A model generated the notes under the pieces. That model did no database searches. It saw only the letters and a program-made list of their open reading frames with translations, and was not told the DNA's origin. A stretch of 64,000 bases of DNA from Modestobacter sp. VKM Ac-2985 (GTDB lineage Bacteria; Actinomycetota; Actinomycetes; Mycobacteriales; Geodermatophilaceae). Shown here piece after piece: positions 41,312 through 50,813 of the stretch. Numbering within the stretch: position 1 is the stretch's first letter; each line of letters begins with the position of its first letter. The position numbers were made by a program, and so were the translations under genes. The stretch covers positions 933,070-997,069 of the forward strand of contig NZ_JAPVBI010000003.1 in assembly GCF_026967925.1 (NCBI RefSeq), given 5' to 3'.

Positions 41312-41551
41312 ATGGCCTTCCCGTACCGCACGGCCCGCGCCGTGATGATGGTCGGGTCGCTGAACGACCCTGCCGGCCAGACGGCACGGCTGATCGGACC
41401 GGCGCACGCCACCCTGGGGCTCCGCGGTGCTCGCGGTCGCACGGCCCTCTGCGGCGCCTATGTGGCCCGGGACGAGGAGGTGCCGTGGCCGCCGGAGCCC
41501 GAGCTCTGCGACACCCTCTGCCCGGACTGCAGCACCCTCGCCCGACTCTGA
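41312..41551 (+). CDS. Small cysteine-containing protein of unknown function
   Basis: The protein has 79 residues. The tail has TALCGAY and LCDTLCPDCSTLARL, four cysteines that could bind a zinc ion. Codon use and third-position GC fit a real gene, but the ribosome site is weak. No family is recognised. It could be a spurious ORF. Confidence 0.5.
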   Translation: MAFPYRTARAVMMVGSLNDPAGQTARLIGPAHATLGLRGARGRTALCGAYVARDEEVPWPPEPELCDTLCPDCSTLARL

Positions 41552-41708
41552 CCCCGCTCGGCGGCGCGCCGGCCAGCCCGGCCTCCGGCGGCTCGACGAG
41601 CCCAGGCAGACGGGTGTTCGGTCACGGACCGGCAACTGCTGTCACACCCGCCCCGCGCGTGCGCCCCGCCTGAGCGGAACGGTCCGTCCGACCAGGTACA
41701 CACACTCC

Positions 41709-44700
41709 ATGCGCAACGCTGCCGACCTCCACGCGAGCACCGAGGGCCCGGCGGCGGCGCCCTCGCCGTCGGTCTCCGTCGAGCTCACGGTCAGTCCGGT
41801 GGTCAGCTACGCCCTCGCCGCCCACGCCGTGCCGGTCGTCTCCCGGCTCACCCTCGCCGGCAGCGCGGCCACCGTCCGCGGTGCGGTCCTCCGGCTCTCC
41901 GTTCGGGACGCCCAGGGCGACCTCGGCCCCGGCGTCGAGCGACTGGTCGACCTCGAGGCCGGCCGCAGCACCGTGCTCGACGACGTCGTCCTCACCCTCG
42001 ACCCGGCCGCCCTGCGCCACGGCGAGGAGAGTCGGCCGGGCTGGGTGCAGGTGGAGCTGGCAGCCGCCGGCGAGGTGCTGGCCGAGCACCGGGCACCGAT
42101 GACGGTCCTCGGCGCCGCCCAGTGGGTGGCCGCTCCCCTGTCGCCGGCCCTGGAGGTGCTCGCCGCCCACGTGCAGCCGCAGCACCCGGCGATCCCCGCC
42201 CTGGTGGCCGAGGCCGCCGCCCTCCTCGAGGAGGGCACCGGCAGCGACAGCCTGACCGGCTACGTCGACGGGCCCGAGCGGGTCGACGAGGTGGTGGAGG
42301 CGATCACCTGGGCGATGCGCCGCCGCGAGGTGCGGCACCGCCAGCCGTCGGCCGGCTGGACGGCGTCCGGCCAGCAGGTCCGCGACCCCGGGGAGGTCCT
42401 CGACGGCCGGGCCGGCACCTGCCTGGACACCGTCGTCACCCTGGCGGCCGCCCTCGAGCACGCCCATCTGCGACCGCTGCTCTGGGTGGTGGAGGGGCAC
42501 GCCTTCCTGGGCTACTGGCGGGAGGAGCGCAGCGCGGAGACGGCCGCGACGACCGAGGTCACGGCACTGGTCGACCAGGTCGACCGGGGCCTGATCGGCC
42601 TGGTCGAGACGACCCTGCTGACCGACCGTGGCAACACCACCCCCGACCTGCACGGCCCGGCCTACAGCGCCTGGCTGTCCGGTGACCTCTCCCGGGTCCT
42701 CGGTGTCACCGATGTCCACCGCGCCCGCCTCGACGGGATCCGGCCGCTGCCCCGCCGCACCGGCGAGGACGGGGGGACGGAGCAGTCCCCCGCGCACCAC
42801 CCGGCCGAGGCCCCGGCACCGTCCCTCCCCGACGAACCCGCGGCGTCCGCGACCGACGACTCCCCGGCTGCCCCGCCCCGGGTGCAGCAGTGGGAGGACG
42901 CGCTGCTCGACCTGAGTCCGCGCAACCGGCTGGTCCACCACCCCGAGGGCTCCGGGCTGCCGCTCGCGGTGCCGCACGATGCGCTGCCCGTGCTGGCGGA
43001 GCTGGTCACCAGTGGGGCCGCGCTGACGCTGCTGCCCAGTGACCGGATCGCCGGGGTGCACGCCGAGCGCGGGGTGCGCGTGGCCCGGGACCTGCCGCCG
43101 CAGCAGCTGCACCAGCTCCTCACCGAGCACCGGTCGGTACACGTCGACCTCCCCCATGCCGACCACCACTCCCGGCTGCGCGCTCTCGTCCACCGGGCGC
43201 GAACGGTGGTCGAGGAGACCGGTGCCAACGCCCTGTACCTGGCCCTGGGCAGCCTGGTCTGGGAGCTCGACGGCCGCTCGCTGCGGTCACCGGTGGTGCT
43301 CGTCCCGGTCCTGCTCACCCCGGCCGGCCCGGACGGCGGGTACCGGCTGACGGTCGACGAGACCGGTAGCAGCGTGCCGAACGCGTGCCTGCTGGAGAAG
43401 CTCCGCCGGGTGCACGGGCTCACCGTGCCGGGGCTGAGCGCTGCGGCCGAGGACGGCGCCGACGTCGACCTGGCCCCAGCGCTGCAGGCGCTGGGCGAGG
43501 CGCTGGCCGCCGCCGCGCTCCCCCACCGGGTCGAGGCGACCGCGGAGCTGGCCGTCCTGCCGGTCGCGGCGCACCGGCTCTGGCGCGACCTCGACGAGCA
43601 CTGGGCCGAGTTCGCGTCCAACCCGCTCCTCGCCCACCTGGTGCACTCCCCCACCGGTGCCTTCGTCGACCCGGTGCCCGCCCCCGCCGGCCCGGTCGAC
43701 CTCGACGAGCTCGCCGCGCAGTGCCCGCTCCCGGCCGACGCCGCCCAGCTGGGTGCGGTCGCCGAGGCCACCGCCGGACGCACCTTCGTGCTGGAGGGCC
43801 CGCCGGGCACCGGCAAGTCCCAGACCATCGCCAACCTGGTGACCCGGGCCGTCGCCGAGGGCAAGCGGGTGCTGGTCGTCGCCGGGAAGCGCGCCGCGCT
43901 CGACGTCGTCGCCCGCCGGCTGGACGCGGTCGGCATGGGCCCCTTCGCCCTCGACCTGCACGACAAGGGCAGCCGGCCCGCCGTCGTCCGGGCACAGATC
44001 CGGGCCGCGCTGCAGCACGGGGTCGACGTCGACGTACCCGGCCTGGCGGCCGACGCCGAGGAGCTGCGGTCGGCGCGGCGCAGCCTGCAGCGCTACGCGG
44101 AGCAGCTGCACGCCGACAACCCGGCCGGGCTGTCCTGCTGGTCCGCCCGCACGGCCGTGCTGGCCGCTGCCCCCGGCGTCGACCCGCTGCCGGTCACCGT
44201 CCGCTTCGCGGCCCGGGCCACCGCCGAGGTGGTCACCGAGGTGCGCCGGGCGCTGGCGCTGCTGCCCGACATCGCCGGGCTGGCCCGACCGTCGGCCGGG
44301 CACGCCTGGGCGTTCATCGACACCATCGAGCTGGACATCACCGAGGTGCAGCAGGCCGCGGTCGCCGTCGACTCGGCGATCCGGGAGCTGCCGGGCGAGG
44401 GTGGGCTGGCCGCGGTGCTGCGCGCCACCGGCACCCCGGAGGACCTGGACGCCCTGGTGCACCTGCTCGGCGGCCCCCGGATCAGCCTGGCCGTGCTGGA
44501 CGAGGTGCGCACGCCGCGCTGGTCGGCGGCCACCGAGGACCTGCTCGGCGAGATCGCCGCCCTGGTCGCCGCGCCCCACCCGAGCCTGGACGCCGTCACC
44601 CCGGCCGCCCTCGACCTGCCGTTGGCCGACCTGTTCGTGCAGGCCCAGGAGGCCGCGGCGGCGAGCTGGGTGGGCCGGCGCGGCAAGCTGACCGCCGTCC

Positions 44701-47700
44701 GGGACCAGCTGACCCCGGTACTGCGCCCGGGTGGGTCGATCAAGCCCGGCGAGGTGCCCGAGCTGACCGCCGCGCTGCGCCGGCTGCAGTCCGCCGTCCA
44801 GGCCCTGGCCGCCCGGGCCGCCGGCATCCCGGGGTTGCAGGTGCCGCCCGGGTGGAACCCCTTCACCGAGCCCGGCCGGTCGGTCTTCGACGCCGAGGTC
44901 CGCTGGCTGCGCCGCGCCGCCGCCACCGTCGACGGGGACTCCGGCTTCCCGGCTGCGGTGCGCCGGTTCCTCACCGCCGGCCCGGTGGCCGACGCGGCCG
45001 GCGCCCGCACCGTGGCCACGCTGCGCGATGCCCTCCGCCAGCTGCTGACGGTCTGCTCCAGCGACTCCGCCCGGCTGGCCGCCTGGAGCGGCGAGGACGG
45101 CCTGGTGCTGCGCTGGACGATGACCCGGCCCGAGCGGGGTGTCGAGTACGTGCACCCGATGTCGCTGCGCCGGTGGGTCAGCCTGCTGGACACCCTGGAG
45201 CCGCTCCGGCTGGCCGGGCTCACCGAGGCCCGGCTGCAGTTGCTGCACGGTGCGGTGCCCGCCGACGACGCGGTCCGCGCCTTCGATCGGGGCCTCGCCG
45301 AGGCCTCGGTCGTCGAGCGGCAGCAGGCCACCGGGCTGGACGCGTTCGACGCCGGGCTGCACGAGCGCACCGTCGCCCGGTTCGCCGCGGCCTCGCGGGC
45401 CGTGCGGTCCCACCTGGTCGATGCCGTGCCCGCCGGCGTGCTGGCGGCCCGGTCGTTCGACGCGGACTCGGCCGACGGCCCGGTCGGTGCCCTGCAGCGC
45501 GAGCTGGCCGAGCAGGGCCGTGGGCTGGGCGTGCGCGGGCTGCTGGCGACCTACGGCGACCTGATCACCGCCGTCCTGCCGTGCGTGCTGGCCAGCCCGG
45601 AGTCGGTGGCGCGCTTCTTCCCTCCGGTCGCCGACCAGTTCGACCTCGTCGTCTTCGACGAGGCGTCGCAGATCCGGGTCGCCGACGCCGTCGGTGCGCT
45701 GGGCCGGGCCCGAGCGGCGGTGGTGGTCGGGGACAGCGAGCAACTGCCACCGGCGTCCCCCGGCGAGCCGGCCGGCATCGACGACGAGGGCCAGGTCGCC
45801 GATGCGGTCCGCCCCGAGGAGAGCATCCTCTCCGCGTGCGTGGAGGCCGGGGTGCCGCGGCAGTGGCTGTCCTGGCACTACCGCAGCCAGGACGAGTCGC
45901 TGATCGCCTTCAGCAACGCCCACCACTACGGCAACCGGCTGTCCTCCTTCCCGGCGCCGGCGGACGGCCCGGCCTCCTCCGCCCCGGATGGCCACGGGAT
46001 CTCCCTGGTGCAGGTCGCCGGCACGTTCCTGCGCTCCGGCCCCGGCGTGCACACGAACCCGGTGGAGGCCCGTGCCGTCGTCACCGAGGTGCTGCGCCGC
46101 TTCTCCGTGGCCGCGCCGGCGACCCCGTCGATCGCGGTGATCACCGTGAACGCACCGCAACGGGCGCTGATCGAGGAGCTGCTGCGCGACTCCGGGGACG
46201 AGCGCGTGGCCGAGGCGCTGGACTCCGGCGACGGGCTCCTCGTCAAGGACGTCGAGCACGTGCAGGGTGACGAGCGGGACGTCGTCCTGCTCTCCCTCGG
46301 GTTCAGCGCGGACGTGCGCGGCCGGCTCCCGCAGGACCTCGGGCCGCTGAGTCGCAGCGGCGGGGAGCGACGGCTGAACGTGGCCGTCACCCGTGCCCGC
46401 CGGCAGGTCGTCGTCTTCAGCTCCTTCGCCCCCGAGCACCTGAACGCCGGACAGACCGCATCGGTGGGGGCCCAGCACCTGCGCGCCTACCTCGACCTGG
46501 CCGCCCGGGGCACCGACGCCCTCCCCCGTGCTGCCCGGGCCGCGGAGCTGCACGACGGTCACCGCGACGAGGTGGCCGCCGGGCTGCGCGCCCGCGGTCT
46601 GGTGGTGCGCACGGACGTCGGGCTGTCGGACTTCCGCATCGACCTGACCGTCGCCCACGGGACGGCGCCGGACGCCCCGGTGCTGGCGGTCCTGCTCGAC
46701 GGCCCGGAGTGGGCCCGGCGCCGCACGGTCGGGGACCGCGACGGTCTCCCGGTCGAGGTGCTGGGTGAGCTCCTGCGCTGGCCGGCGGTGGAGCGGGTGT
46801 GGCTGCCGACCTGGCTGGCCGACCGCGAGACCGTGCTCACCGCACTCGAGGCGGCGGCGGAGGCGGCAGCTCCCGGACCGGCAGTGGCCGAGCCGGCGAT
46901 GCCGGACGAGGCGGAGGAGCCCTACGACGGCCCGCTGGCCGACGTCATCCCGCTCCGCCCGCTCTCGCTCCGGCCGGCGCCGGTCGTGGAGCCCACCGTC
47001 GAGCCCGCGCCCGAGCCCGAGCCCGTCCTGGTCGAGCCCGAACCCCAGCCCGAGACGGTCGTGGTCGAGCCCGTCGTGGTCGAGCCCGTCGTGGTCGAGC
47101 CCGTCGCGGTCGAGCCCGAGCCCGTCCTGGTCGAGCCCGTCGCGGTCGAGCCCGAGCCCGTCGCGGTCGAGTCCCAGCCCGTCGTGGTCGAGCCTGCACC
47201 GGAGCCGGTCGCGGTCGTGGCGCCGGCACCCGCTGTGGCACCGACGCCCGGCGTGGCACCGACACCCGGCGTCGAGCCGGTGGCCCCTGAGCCGGCAGAG
47301 GCCGCTGCGCCGGCACCGACCACGCCCACCCGCAGGACGACGCCGAAGGCGCCGGCCAGGGTCATCCGCGCCGCCGCCACGCCGCTGGACGAGGAGCAGC
47401 CGTTCATCCCGTGGGCGCCGAAGCCGGCCGGCGACAAGCGGCAGCTCGACCGGTTGACCGACCCCGCCGTCGCCCGACTGGTGCGCCGGGTGCTCACCGC
47501 GGGCATCAAGGCGGAGGGGCCGGTGCACCGGGACCGGCTGACCCGGCTCACCGCAGCGGCGTTCGGGCTGTCCCGGGTGACCGAGGCCCGGCGGGACGCG
47601 CTGCTGGCGTTGCTGCCGGCCAGCACCGTCGACGGCGACTTCCTGTGGCCGGCTTCGATCGACCGGGAGACGTGGAGCTGGTTCCGCCGCCAGGACAGCA

Positions 47701-47933
47701 ACGCCGACCGTCCGCTGGACCAGGTGGCGCCCCGGGAGATCGCCAACGCCATGGTGGCGCTGTGCCGGGCGGCCAACGGTCTGTCCCGCGCCGAGCTGCA
47801 ACTCCGGACGCTCGAGGTCTTCGGCCACCGCCGGCGCACCGCCGCCCTGCAGCCGCTGCTGGACGCCGTCCTGGCCGGTGCTCTGGCCGGCGGGCGGCTC
47901 ACCGAGCAGCCGTCCGGCCGGATCACCGGCTGA
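41709..47933 (+). CDS. Giant DUF4011/DUF3320 SF1 helicase with Vsr-like nuclease domain
   Basis: The protein has 2,074 residues. The N-terminal approximately 115 residues are beta-rich. A transglutaminase-like region follows (DGRAGTCLDTVVTLAAAL near 237, then VVEGHAFLGYW). DUF4011 starts near 391 (QQWEDALLDLSPRNRLVHH). The helicase has Walker A GPPGTGKSQTIANLV near 696, VVFDEASQ near 1316, HYRSQDESLIAFSN, EHVQGDERDV near 1515 and LNVAVTRARRQ near 1555. A MTES_1575/Vsr-type nuclease region lies near 1614-1717. An EPV-rich low-complexity linker lies near 1757-1874, and DUF3320 is at the end. Relatives sit in anti-phage and DNA-repair islands. Here it is a single complete gene with a plain ATG start. 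Confidence 0.92.
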   Translation: MRNAADLHASTEGPAAAPSPSVSVELTVSPVVSYALAAHAVPVVSRLTLAGSAATVRGAVLRLSVRDAQGDLGPGVERLVDLEAGRSTVLDDVVLTLDPAALRHGEESRPGWVQVELAAAGEVLAEHRAPMTVLGAAQWVAAPLSPALEVLAAHVQPQHPAIPALVAEAAALLEEGTGSDSLTGYVDGPERVDEVVEAITWAMRRREVRHRQPSAGWTASGQQVRDPGEVLDGRAGTCLDTVVTLAAALEHAHLRPLLWVVEGHAFLGYWREERSAETAATTEVTALVDQVDRGLIGLVETTLLTDRGNTTPDLHGPAYSAWLSGDLSRVLGVTDVHRARLDGIRPLPRRTGEDGGTEQSPAHHPAEAPAPSLPDEPAASATDDSPAAPPRVQQWEDALLDLSPRNRLVHHPEGSGLPLAVPHDALPVLAELVTSGAALTLLPSDRIAGVHAERGVRVARDLPPQQLHQLLTEHRSVHVDLPHADHHSRLRALVHRARTVVEETGANALYLALGSLVWELDGRSLRSPVVLVPVLLTPAGPDGGYRLTVDETGSSVPNACLLEKLRRVHGLTVPGLSAAAEDGADVDLAPALQALGEALAAAALPHRVEATAELAVLPVAAHRLWRDLDEHWAEFASNPLLAHLVHSPTGAFVDPVPAPAGPVDLDELAAQCPLPADAAQLGAVAEATAGRTFVLEGPPGTGKSQTIANLVTRAVAEGKRVLVVAGKRAALDVVARRLDAVGMGPFALDLHDKGSRPAVVRAQIRAALQHGVDVDVPGLAADAEELRSARRSLQRYAEQLHADNPAGLSCWSARTAVLAAAPGVDPLPVTVRFAARATAEVVTEVRRALALLPDIAGLARPSAGHAWAFIDTIELDITEVQQAAVAVDSAIRELPGEGGLAAVLRATGTPEDLDALVHLLGGPRISLAVLDEVRTPRWSAATEDLLGEIAALVAAPHPSLDAVTPAALDLPLADLFVQAQEAAAASWVGRRGKLTAVRDQLTPVLRPGGSIKPGEVPELTAALRRLQSAVQALAARAAGIPGLQVPPGWNPFTEPGRSVFDAEVRWLRRAAATVDGDSGFPAAVRRFLTAGPVADAAGARTVATLRDALRQLLTVCSSDSARLAAWSGEDGLVLRWTMTRPERGVEYVHPMSLRRWVSLLDTLEPLRLAGLTEARLQLLHGAVPADDAVRAFDRGLAEASVVERQQATGLDAFDAGLHERTVARFAAASRAVRSHLVDAVPAGVLAARSFDADSADGPVGALQRELAEQGRGLGVRGLLATYGDLITAVLPCVLASPESVARFFPPVADQFDLVVFDEASQIRVADAVGALGRARAAVVVGDSEQLPPASPGEPAGIDDEGQVADAVRPEESILSACVEAGVPRQWLSWHYRSQDESLIAFSNAHHYGNRLSSFPAPADGPASSAPDGHGISLVQVAGTFLRSGPGVHTNPVEARAVVTEVLRRFSVAAPATPSIAVITVNAPQRALIEELLRDSGDERVAEALDSGDGLLVKDVEHVQGDERDVVLLSLGFSADVRGRLPQDLGPLSRSGGERRLNVAVTRARRQVVVFSSFAPEHLNAGQTASVGAQHLRAYLDLAARGTDALPRAARAAELHDGHRDEVAAGLRARGLVVRTDVGLSDFRIDLTVAHGTAPDAPVLAVLLDGPEWARRRTVGDRDGLPVEVLGELLRWPAVERVWLPTWLADRETVLTALEAAAEAAAPGPAVAEPAMPDEAEEPYDGPLADVIPLRPLSLRPAPVVEPTVEPAPEPEPVLVEPEPQPETVVVEPVVVEPVVVEPVAVEPEPVLVEPVAVEPEPVAVESQPVVVEPAPEPVAVVAPAPAVAPTPGVAPTPGVEPVAPEPAEAAAPAPTTPTRRTTPKAPARVIRAAATPLDEEQPFIPWAPKPAGDKRQLDRLTDPAVARLVRRVLTAGIKAEGPVHRDRLTRLTAAAFGLSRVTEARRDALLALLPASTVDGDFLWPASIDRETWSWFRRQDSNADRPLDQVAPREIANAMVALCRAANGLSRAELQLRTLEVFGHRRRTAALQPLLDAVLAGALAGGRLTEQPSGRITG
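46980..47215 (+). repeat. Low-complexity EPV/EPE repeat in the giant helicase
   Basis: Units of the type GTCGTGGTCGAGCCC recur about 15 times with drift. They encode a VVVEP/PEPV-rich linker between the nuclease-like domain and DUF3320. This looks like slippage, and the linker is probably flexible. Confidence 0.85.
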
Positions 47934-48531
47934 GGGCAGGCCGGTCCAGCGGGTTGGCCCGGACCCGCTCGGCGAAGCCGCCGGCGACGAACTGCCCCGC
48001 CAGGGACGACGGCTTGCGACGCGCCTGCTCGGTGAAGCAGCCGAGGAACTCCTCGGCCAGCCCGAGCCGCGGGAACGCCTCCAGCACCTCGGCGCGGACC
48101 TCCGCCGGCCAGTCCTCGTGACGGCGGCCGGAGACGTCCAGCCCCGTGGCCAGCTCCAGCAGGTGGCCCTCCGGGTCGGCGGAGACGTCGACCTCCGGTG
48201 CCATGTGGGCGACGATGACCTCGGCGGTGCGCCGGCGCCGGTCGGCGTCCCACCCGGCGCCGGCGCCGAAGACCCAGACGACGGCGGCGCCGGCCTCCTC
48301 GAACGGCACGGTGGCGCTGTCGAACACCGGCACCAGCCCGATGTCGTGCAGCATCGCCGCGACGTAGAGCAACTCGGGATCGAAGGCGATCCCCCGCACC
48401 CGGCCGTAGGCGGCTGCCCAGAGGTGGGAGCGCCAGCAGTGGTTCAGCAGTGCGGGCGAGTGGAACTGCTGGGCCACCTGGAGCGCGGAGGCCGCAGCGG
48501 CGGTGTCGGGGACGAGGTCGTCGAGGTGCAC
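47923..48531 (-). CDS. HD-domain hydrolase
   Basis: The protein has 202 residues. The metal motif includes NHCWRSHLWAAAY, the MLHDIGLVPV HD doublet near 63, and VIVAHMAPEVDV downstream. The layout resembles cyanamide-hydratase-like HD proteins. The substrate is unknown. Its GTG lacks a clear ribosome site. Its 3' end overlaps the 3' end of the giant helicase gene by 11 bases (convergent). Confidence 0.85.
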   Translation of the reverse strand: MHLDDLVPDTAAAASALQVAQQFHSPALLNHCWRSHLWAAAYGRVRGIAFDPELLYVAAMLHDIGLVPVFDSATVPFEEAGAAVVWVFGAGAGWDADRRRRTAEVIVAHMAPEVDVSADPEGHLLELATGLDVSGRRHEDWPAEVRAEVLEAFPRLGLAEEFLGCFTEQARRKPSSLAGQFVAGGFAERVRANPLDRPALSR

Positions 48532-48721
48532 GGACGGCAGTCTGGCGACCGATCGTGTCGCCTGTCCCGCGCGGCGAGCGCCGTGGCAGGAACCCCGCGA
48601 TCATCGGCGGGATCGACCTCGTCCGGTCAGGAGGTGGGGCCCAGCCGGTGCTCTGCAGCCAGCGGGGCAGGTCGTGCAGGTCCAGCACCTGCTCGGCCGG
48701 CGGCGAGGTCACGCCGACCGC

Positions 48722-48755
48722 GCGGCTGATCGAGCTGTCGAGCTCGATCAGCCGC
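48722..48755 (-). terminator. Perfect 15-bp hairpin after the small basic protein gene
   Basis: GCGGCTGATCGAGCT and its reverse complement enclose GTCG. It lies 66 bases after the stop of the gene at 48821 on the reverse strand. No gene occupies 48532-48820. Confidence 0.78.
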
Positions 48756-48820
48756 AACGTCGGTTGGTGTCGGTTCGGACCCACAGGTCCTGACCGGGTC
48801 CCGACGGGGAGGCGCCGGGG

Positions 48821-48967
48821 TCAGCCGCGCCGGGTGGTGCCGCCGCTCTTCTTGCCGCGCATGGAGGAGATCGCGCTCTTGATCTTGCGCTGGTTCTCCG
48901 GCTTCTGTGCGGCCGACATGGCCTTCTTCGCCGCCGCGCCCTTGGTGAGCTTGCTGAGCATGCCCAT
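48821..48967 (-). CDS. 48-residue lysine-rich protein
   Basis: This small ORF encodes GMLSKLTKGAAAKKAMSAAQ, then PENQRKIKSAISSMRGKKSGG and TTRRG. AAGGAG lies six bases before the chosen ATG. The protein is strongly basic, as expected for a nucleic-acid or membrane-surface binder. I do not recognise a family. A strong hairpin follows downstream. It is too short for many gene callers. Confidence 0.72.
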   Translation of the reverse strand: MGMLSKLTKGAAAKKAMSAAQKPENQRKIKSAISSMRGKKSGGTTRRG

Positions 48968-49051
48968 GGTCATCTCCTTGTCTCGGTGCTCCTGCTGGTC
49001 ACTGGACGATGCCCACCCAGCCGGCGCTCAACCGGCGCGGGGCGGTCTCGT

Positions 49052-49717
49052 TCAGCTGGGCGTCGGCCGTTCCTCCTCGGCGTCCTGGTCGTCCTCCTCG
49101 GATTCGTCCTCGTCGTCCAGGGCGTCCCCCAGACCGCTGTCCCGGGCGAGCAGGTAGGTCGCCCCGCCCAGCAGGGCGCCGGCGATCACCGAGAGGACCA
49201 CGACGACCGGTGGGCTGACCGGCCCGAGCGCCCAGGTGAGCAGCGAGCGGGAGCGCGAGGTCGGGTCCGCCAGCACCACCCCCACGAAGACGGCGGCCAG
49301 CACGCCGGCGCCGGCCGCGAAGAAGCCCGAGGCGCGGCCGGTCCACCCCAGGCGGTCGGCGAGCTCCCGGGCCGCCCGCACGATCCGGCCGGCCCGGAGC
49401 ACCCGGAGCGCGCCGACCGCCCGGACCAGCCGGAGCAGCTGGACCGGTCCGACGGCGAGCACGATCGCCACCAGCACGGCGAAGCTCAGCGCCAGCAGCC
49501 CCAGGTGTCCGCGGATCCAGGCGCGCTTGTCCTCGGCCACCACCAGCAGCACGACCGCCTCGCCGACGAGGACGGCGCCGCTGGCGATGTCCACCCAGCG
49601 GCCGGCGGTGCCCAGTGGCCCGCCGGCGAAGGTCAGGAACATCGCCGGCACCGAGGCCAGCGCCGCGACCAGGACCGGGAGCGCCAGCCGGCGTTCCCAC
49701 CGCTCCTCCCGGCTCAC
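49052..49717 (-). CDS. Voltage-sensor-like membrane protein
   Basis: The protein has 221 residues. Helices 1-3 (LALPVLVAALASVPAMFL and following) lead into LLRLVRAVGALRVLRAGRIVRAARELA, with arginines every three or four residues as in an S4 voltage sensor. Two later hydrophobic stretches (ASGFFAAGAGVLAAVFVGVVLA, then VVVVLSVIAGALLGGATYLL) follow. I find no TxGYG potassium filter. The C-terminal tail is very acidic (DDEDESEEDDQDAEEE). It could be a degenerate ion channel or a voltage-sensor-only protein. Confidence 0.75.
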   Translation of the reverse strand: MSREERWERRLALPVLVAALASVPAMFLTFAGGPLGTAGRWVDIASGAVLVGEAVVLLVVAEDKRAWIRGHLGLLALSFAVLVAIVLAVGPVQLLRLVRAVGALRVLRAGRIVRAARELADRLGWTGRASGFFAAGAGVLAAVFVGVVLADPTSRSRSLLTWALGPVSPPVVVVLSVIAGALLGGATYLLARDSGLGDALDDEDESEEDDQDAEEERPTPS

Positions 49718-49736
49718 GGCTCACCCCGCACAGCGA

Positions 49737-50705
49737 TCAGGACGACGGGGTCAGCGAACGCACCCGCTCGATGAGCTCGCTCTTGCAGACCTCGAGGAAC
49801 CCGTCGGGGTCCGGACCGGCGTTCTGGAAGACGATGTGGTCGAAGCCCGCGTCGACGTAGGGCTGCGCCTGCTGCACGTGCCGGTCGAGGTCCGGGCCGC
49901 AGGAGAACTGCCCCTTGATGTCCTCGGCGGTCACCGTGCTGCTGGCGGCGTCGAAGTTGACCGGGTTGGGCAGCTCGCTCATCACCTTCCAGCCGGACAG
50001 CGCCCAGCGGCTGGTCTTCAGCGCCTCCTGCGCCGCGGCGTCCTCGTCCGGCGCCCAGGCCATCGGCACCTCGCAGTACTTCGGCCCGCTGCCACCGTGC
50101 TCGACGTAGGCCTGGACCAGCTCGGGCTTGGGCTCGGTTGTGAACAGCCCACTGCCGTACTGGGCCGCGAGCTTGGAGGCCCCCGGGCCACCGCTGGCGA
50201 CGGCGATCACCGGCAGCTGGTCGGGCAGGTCGAAGACCCGGGCGTCCTCCAGGGTGAGGTAGTCCCCCTCGTAGGACTGGTAGCCGCCCTGCCACAGCAG
50301 GTTGATGATCTCCAGGGCCTCGCGCAGCATGTGGTGCCGGATCCGGACCGCCGGCCAGCCGCCGCCGACGACGTGCTCGTTGAGCCGCTCACCGGCCCCG
50401 ATGCCCAGGGTGAACCGGTTGCCCGACAGGATCTGCACCGTCGCCGCGGCCTGGGCGATGACCGCCGGGTGGTACCGGATGATCGGGCAGGTCACCCCGG
50501 TGGCCAGGCCGATCCGCTCGGTCTTCGCCGCCATGCTGCCGAGCATCGACCAGGTGAACCCGCTGTGGCCCTGCTCCTCCAGCCACGGGTGGTAGTGGTC
50601 GCTGAGCTCGACGAAGTCGAAGCCGGCCTCCTCGGCGGCCACCGTCTGCTCGACGATCTGCATCGGGCTGAAGGCCTCGGTGGCGAGTTTGTAGCCGACC
50701 TGCAT
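49737..50705 (-). CDS. F420-dependent LLM-class oxidoreductase (TIGR03557 type)
   Basis: The protein has 322 residues. The N-terminus MQVGYKLATEAFSPMQIVEQTVAAEEAGFDFVELSDHYHPW and GIGAGERLNEHVVGGGWP match the coenzyme F420-dependent glucose-6-phosphate dehydrogenase-like group. LGIGAGE contacts the cofactor. The substrate is unknown. Its presence implies F420 in the organism. It reads in the same direction as the voltage-sensor-like gene that follows. Confidence 0.92.
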   Translation of the reverse strand: MQVGYKLATEAFSPMQIVEQTVAAEEAGFDFVELSDHYHPWLEEQGHSGFTWSMLGSMAAKTERIGLATGVTCPIIRYHPAVIAQAAATVQILSGNRFTLGIGAGERLNEHVVGGGWPAVRIRHHMLREALEIINLLWQGGYQSYEGDYLTLEDARVFDLPDQLPVIAVASGGPGASKLAAQYGSGLFTTEPKPELVQAYVEHGGSGPKYCEVPMAWAPDEDAAAQEALKTSRWALSGWKVMSELPNPVNFDAASSTVTAEDIKGQFSCGPDLDRHVQQAQPYVDAGFDHIVFQNAGPDPDGFLEVCKSELIERVRSLTPSS

Positions 50706-50813
50706 GGGGTGTCCCTCCGTCGTCCACTGCGGTGTCGTCCTGCCGGTGCCCGGGCGGCCGGGACAGGAAACCGGGAGCTGTCCGCGGGGCGCTGCCCTGG
50801 CTAGGGTCCGGAC

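Noticed and set aside
43287-47828. A 1,513-residue reverse-strand ORF opposite the giant helicase
   Set aside because: Long antisense ORFs are expected at this GC content. The sense protein has all helicase motifs, and the antisense chain is low-complexity Arg/Gly/Gln.
49052-49717. Calling this a potassium channel
   Set aside because: No selectivity filter is visible, so only voltage-sensor-like is justified.
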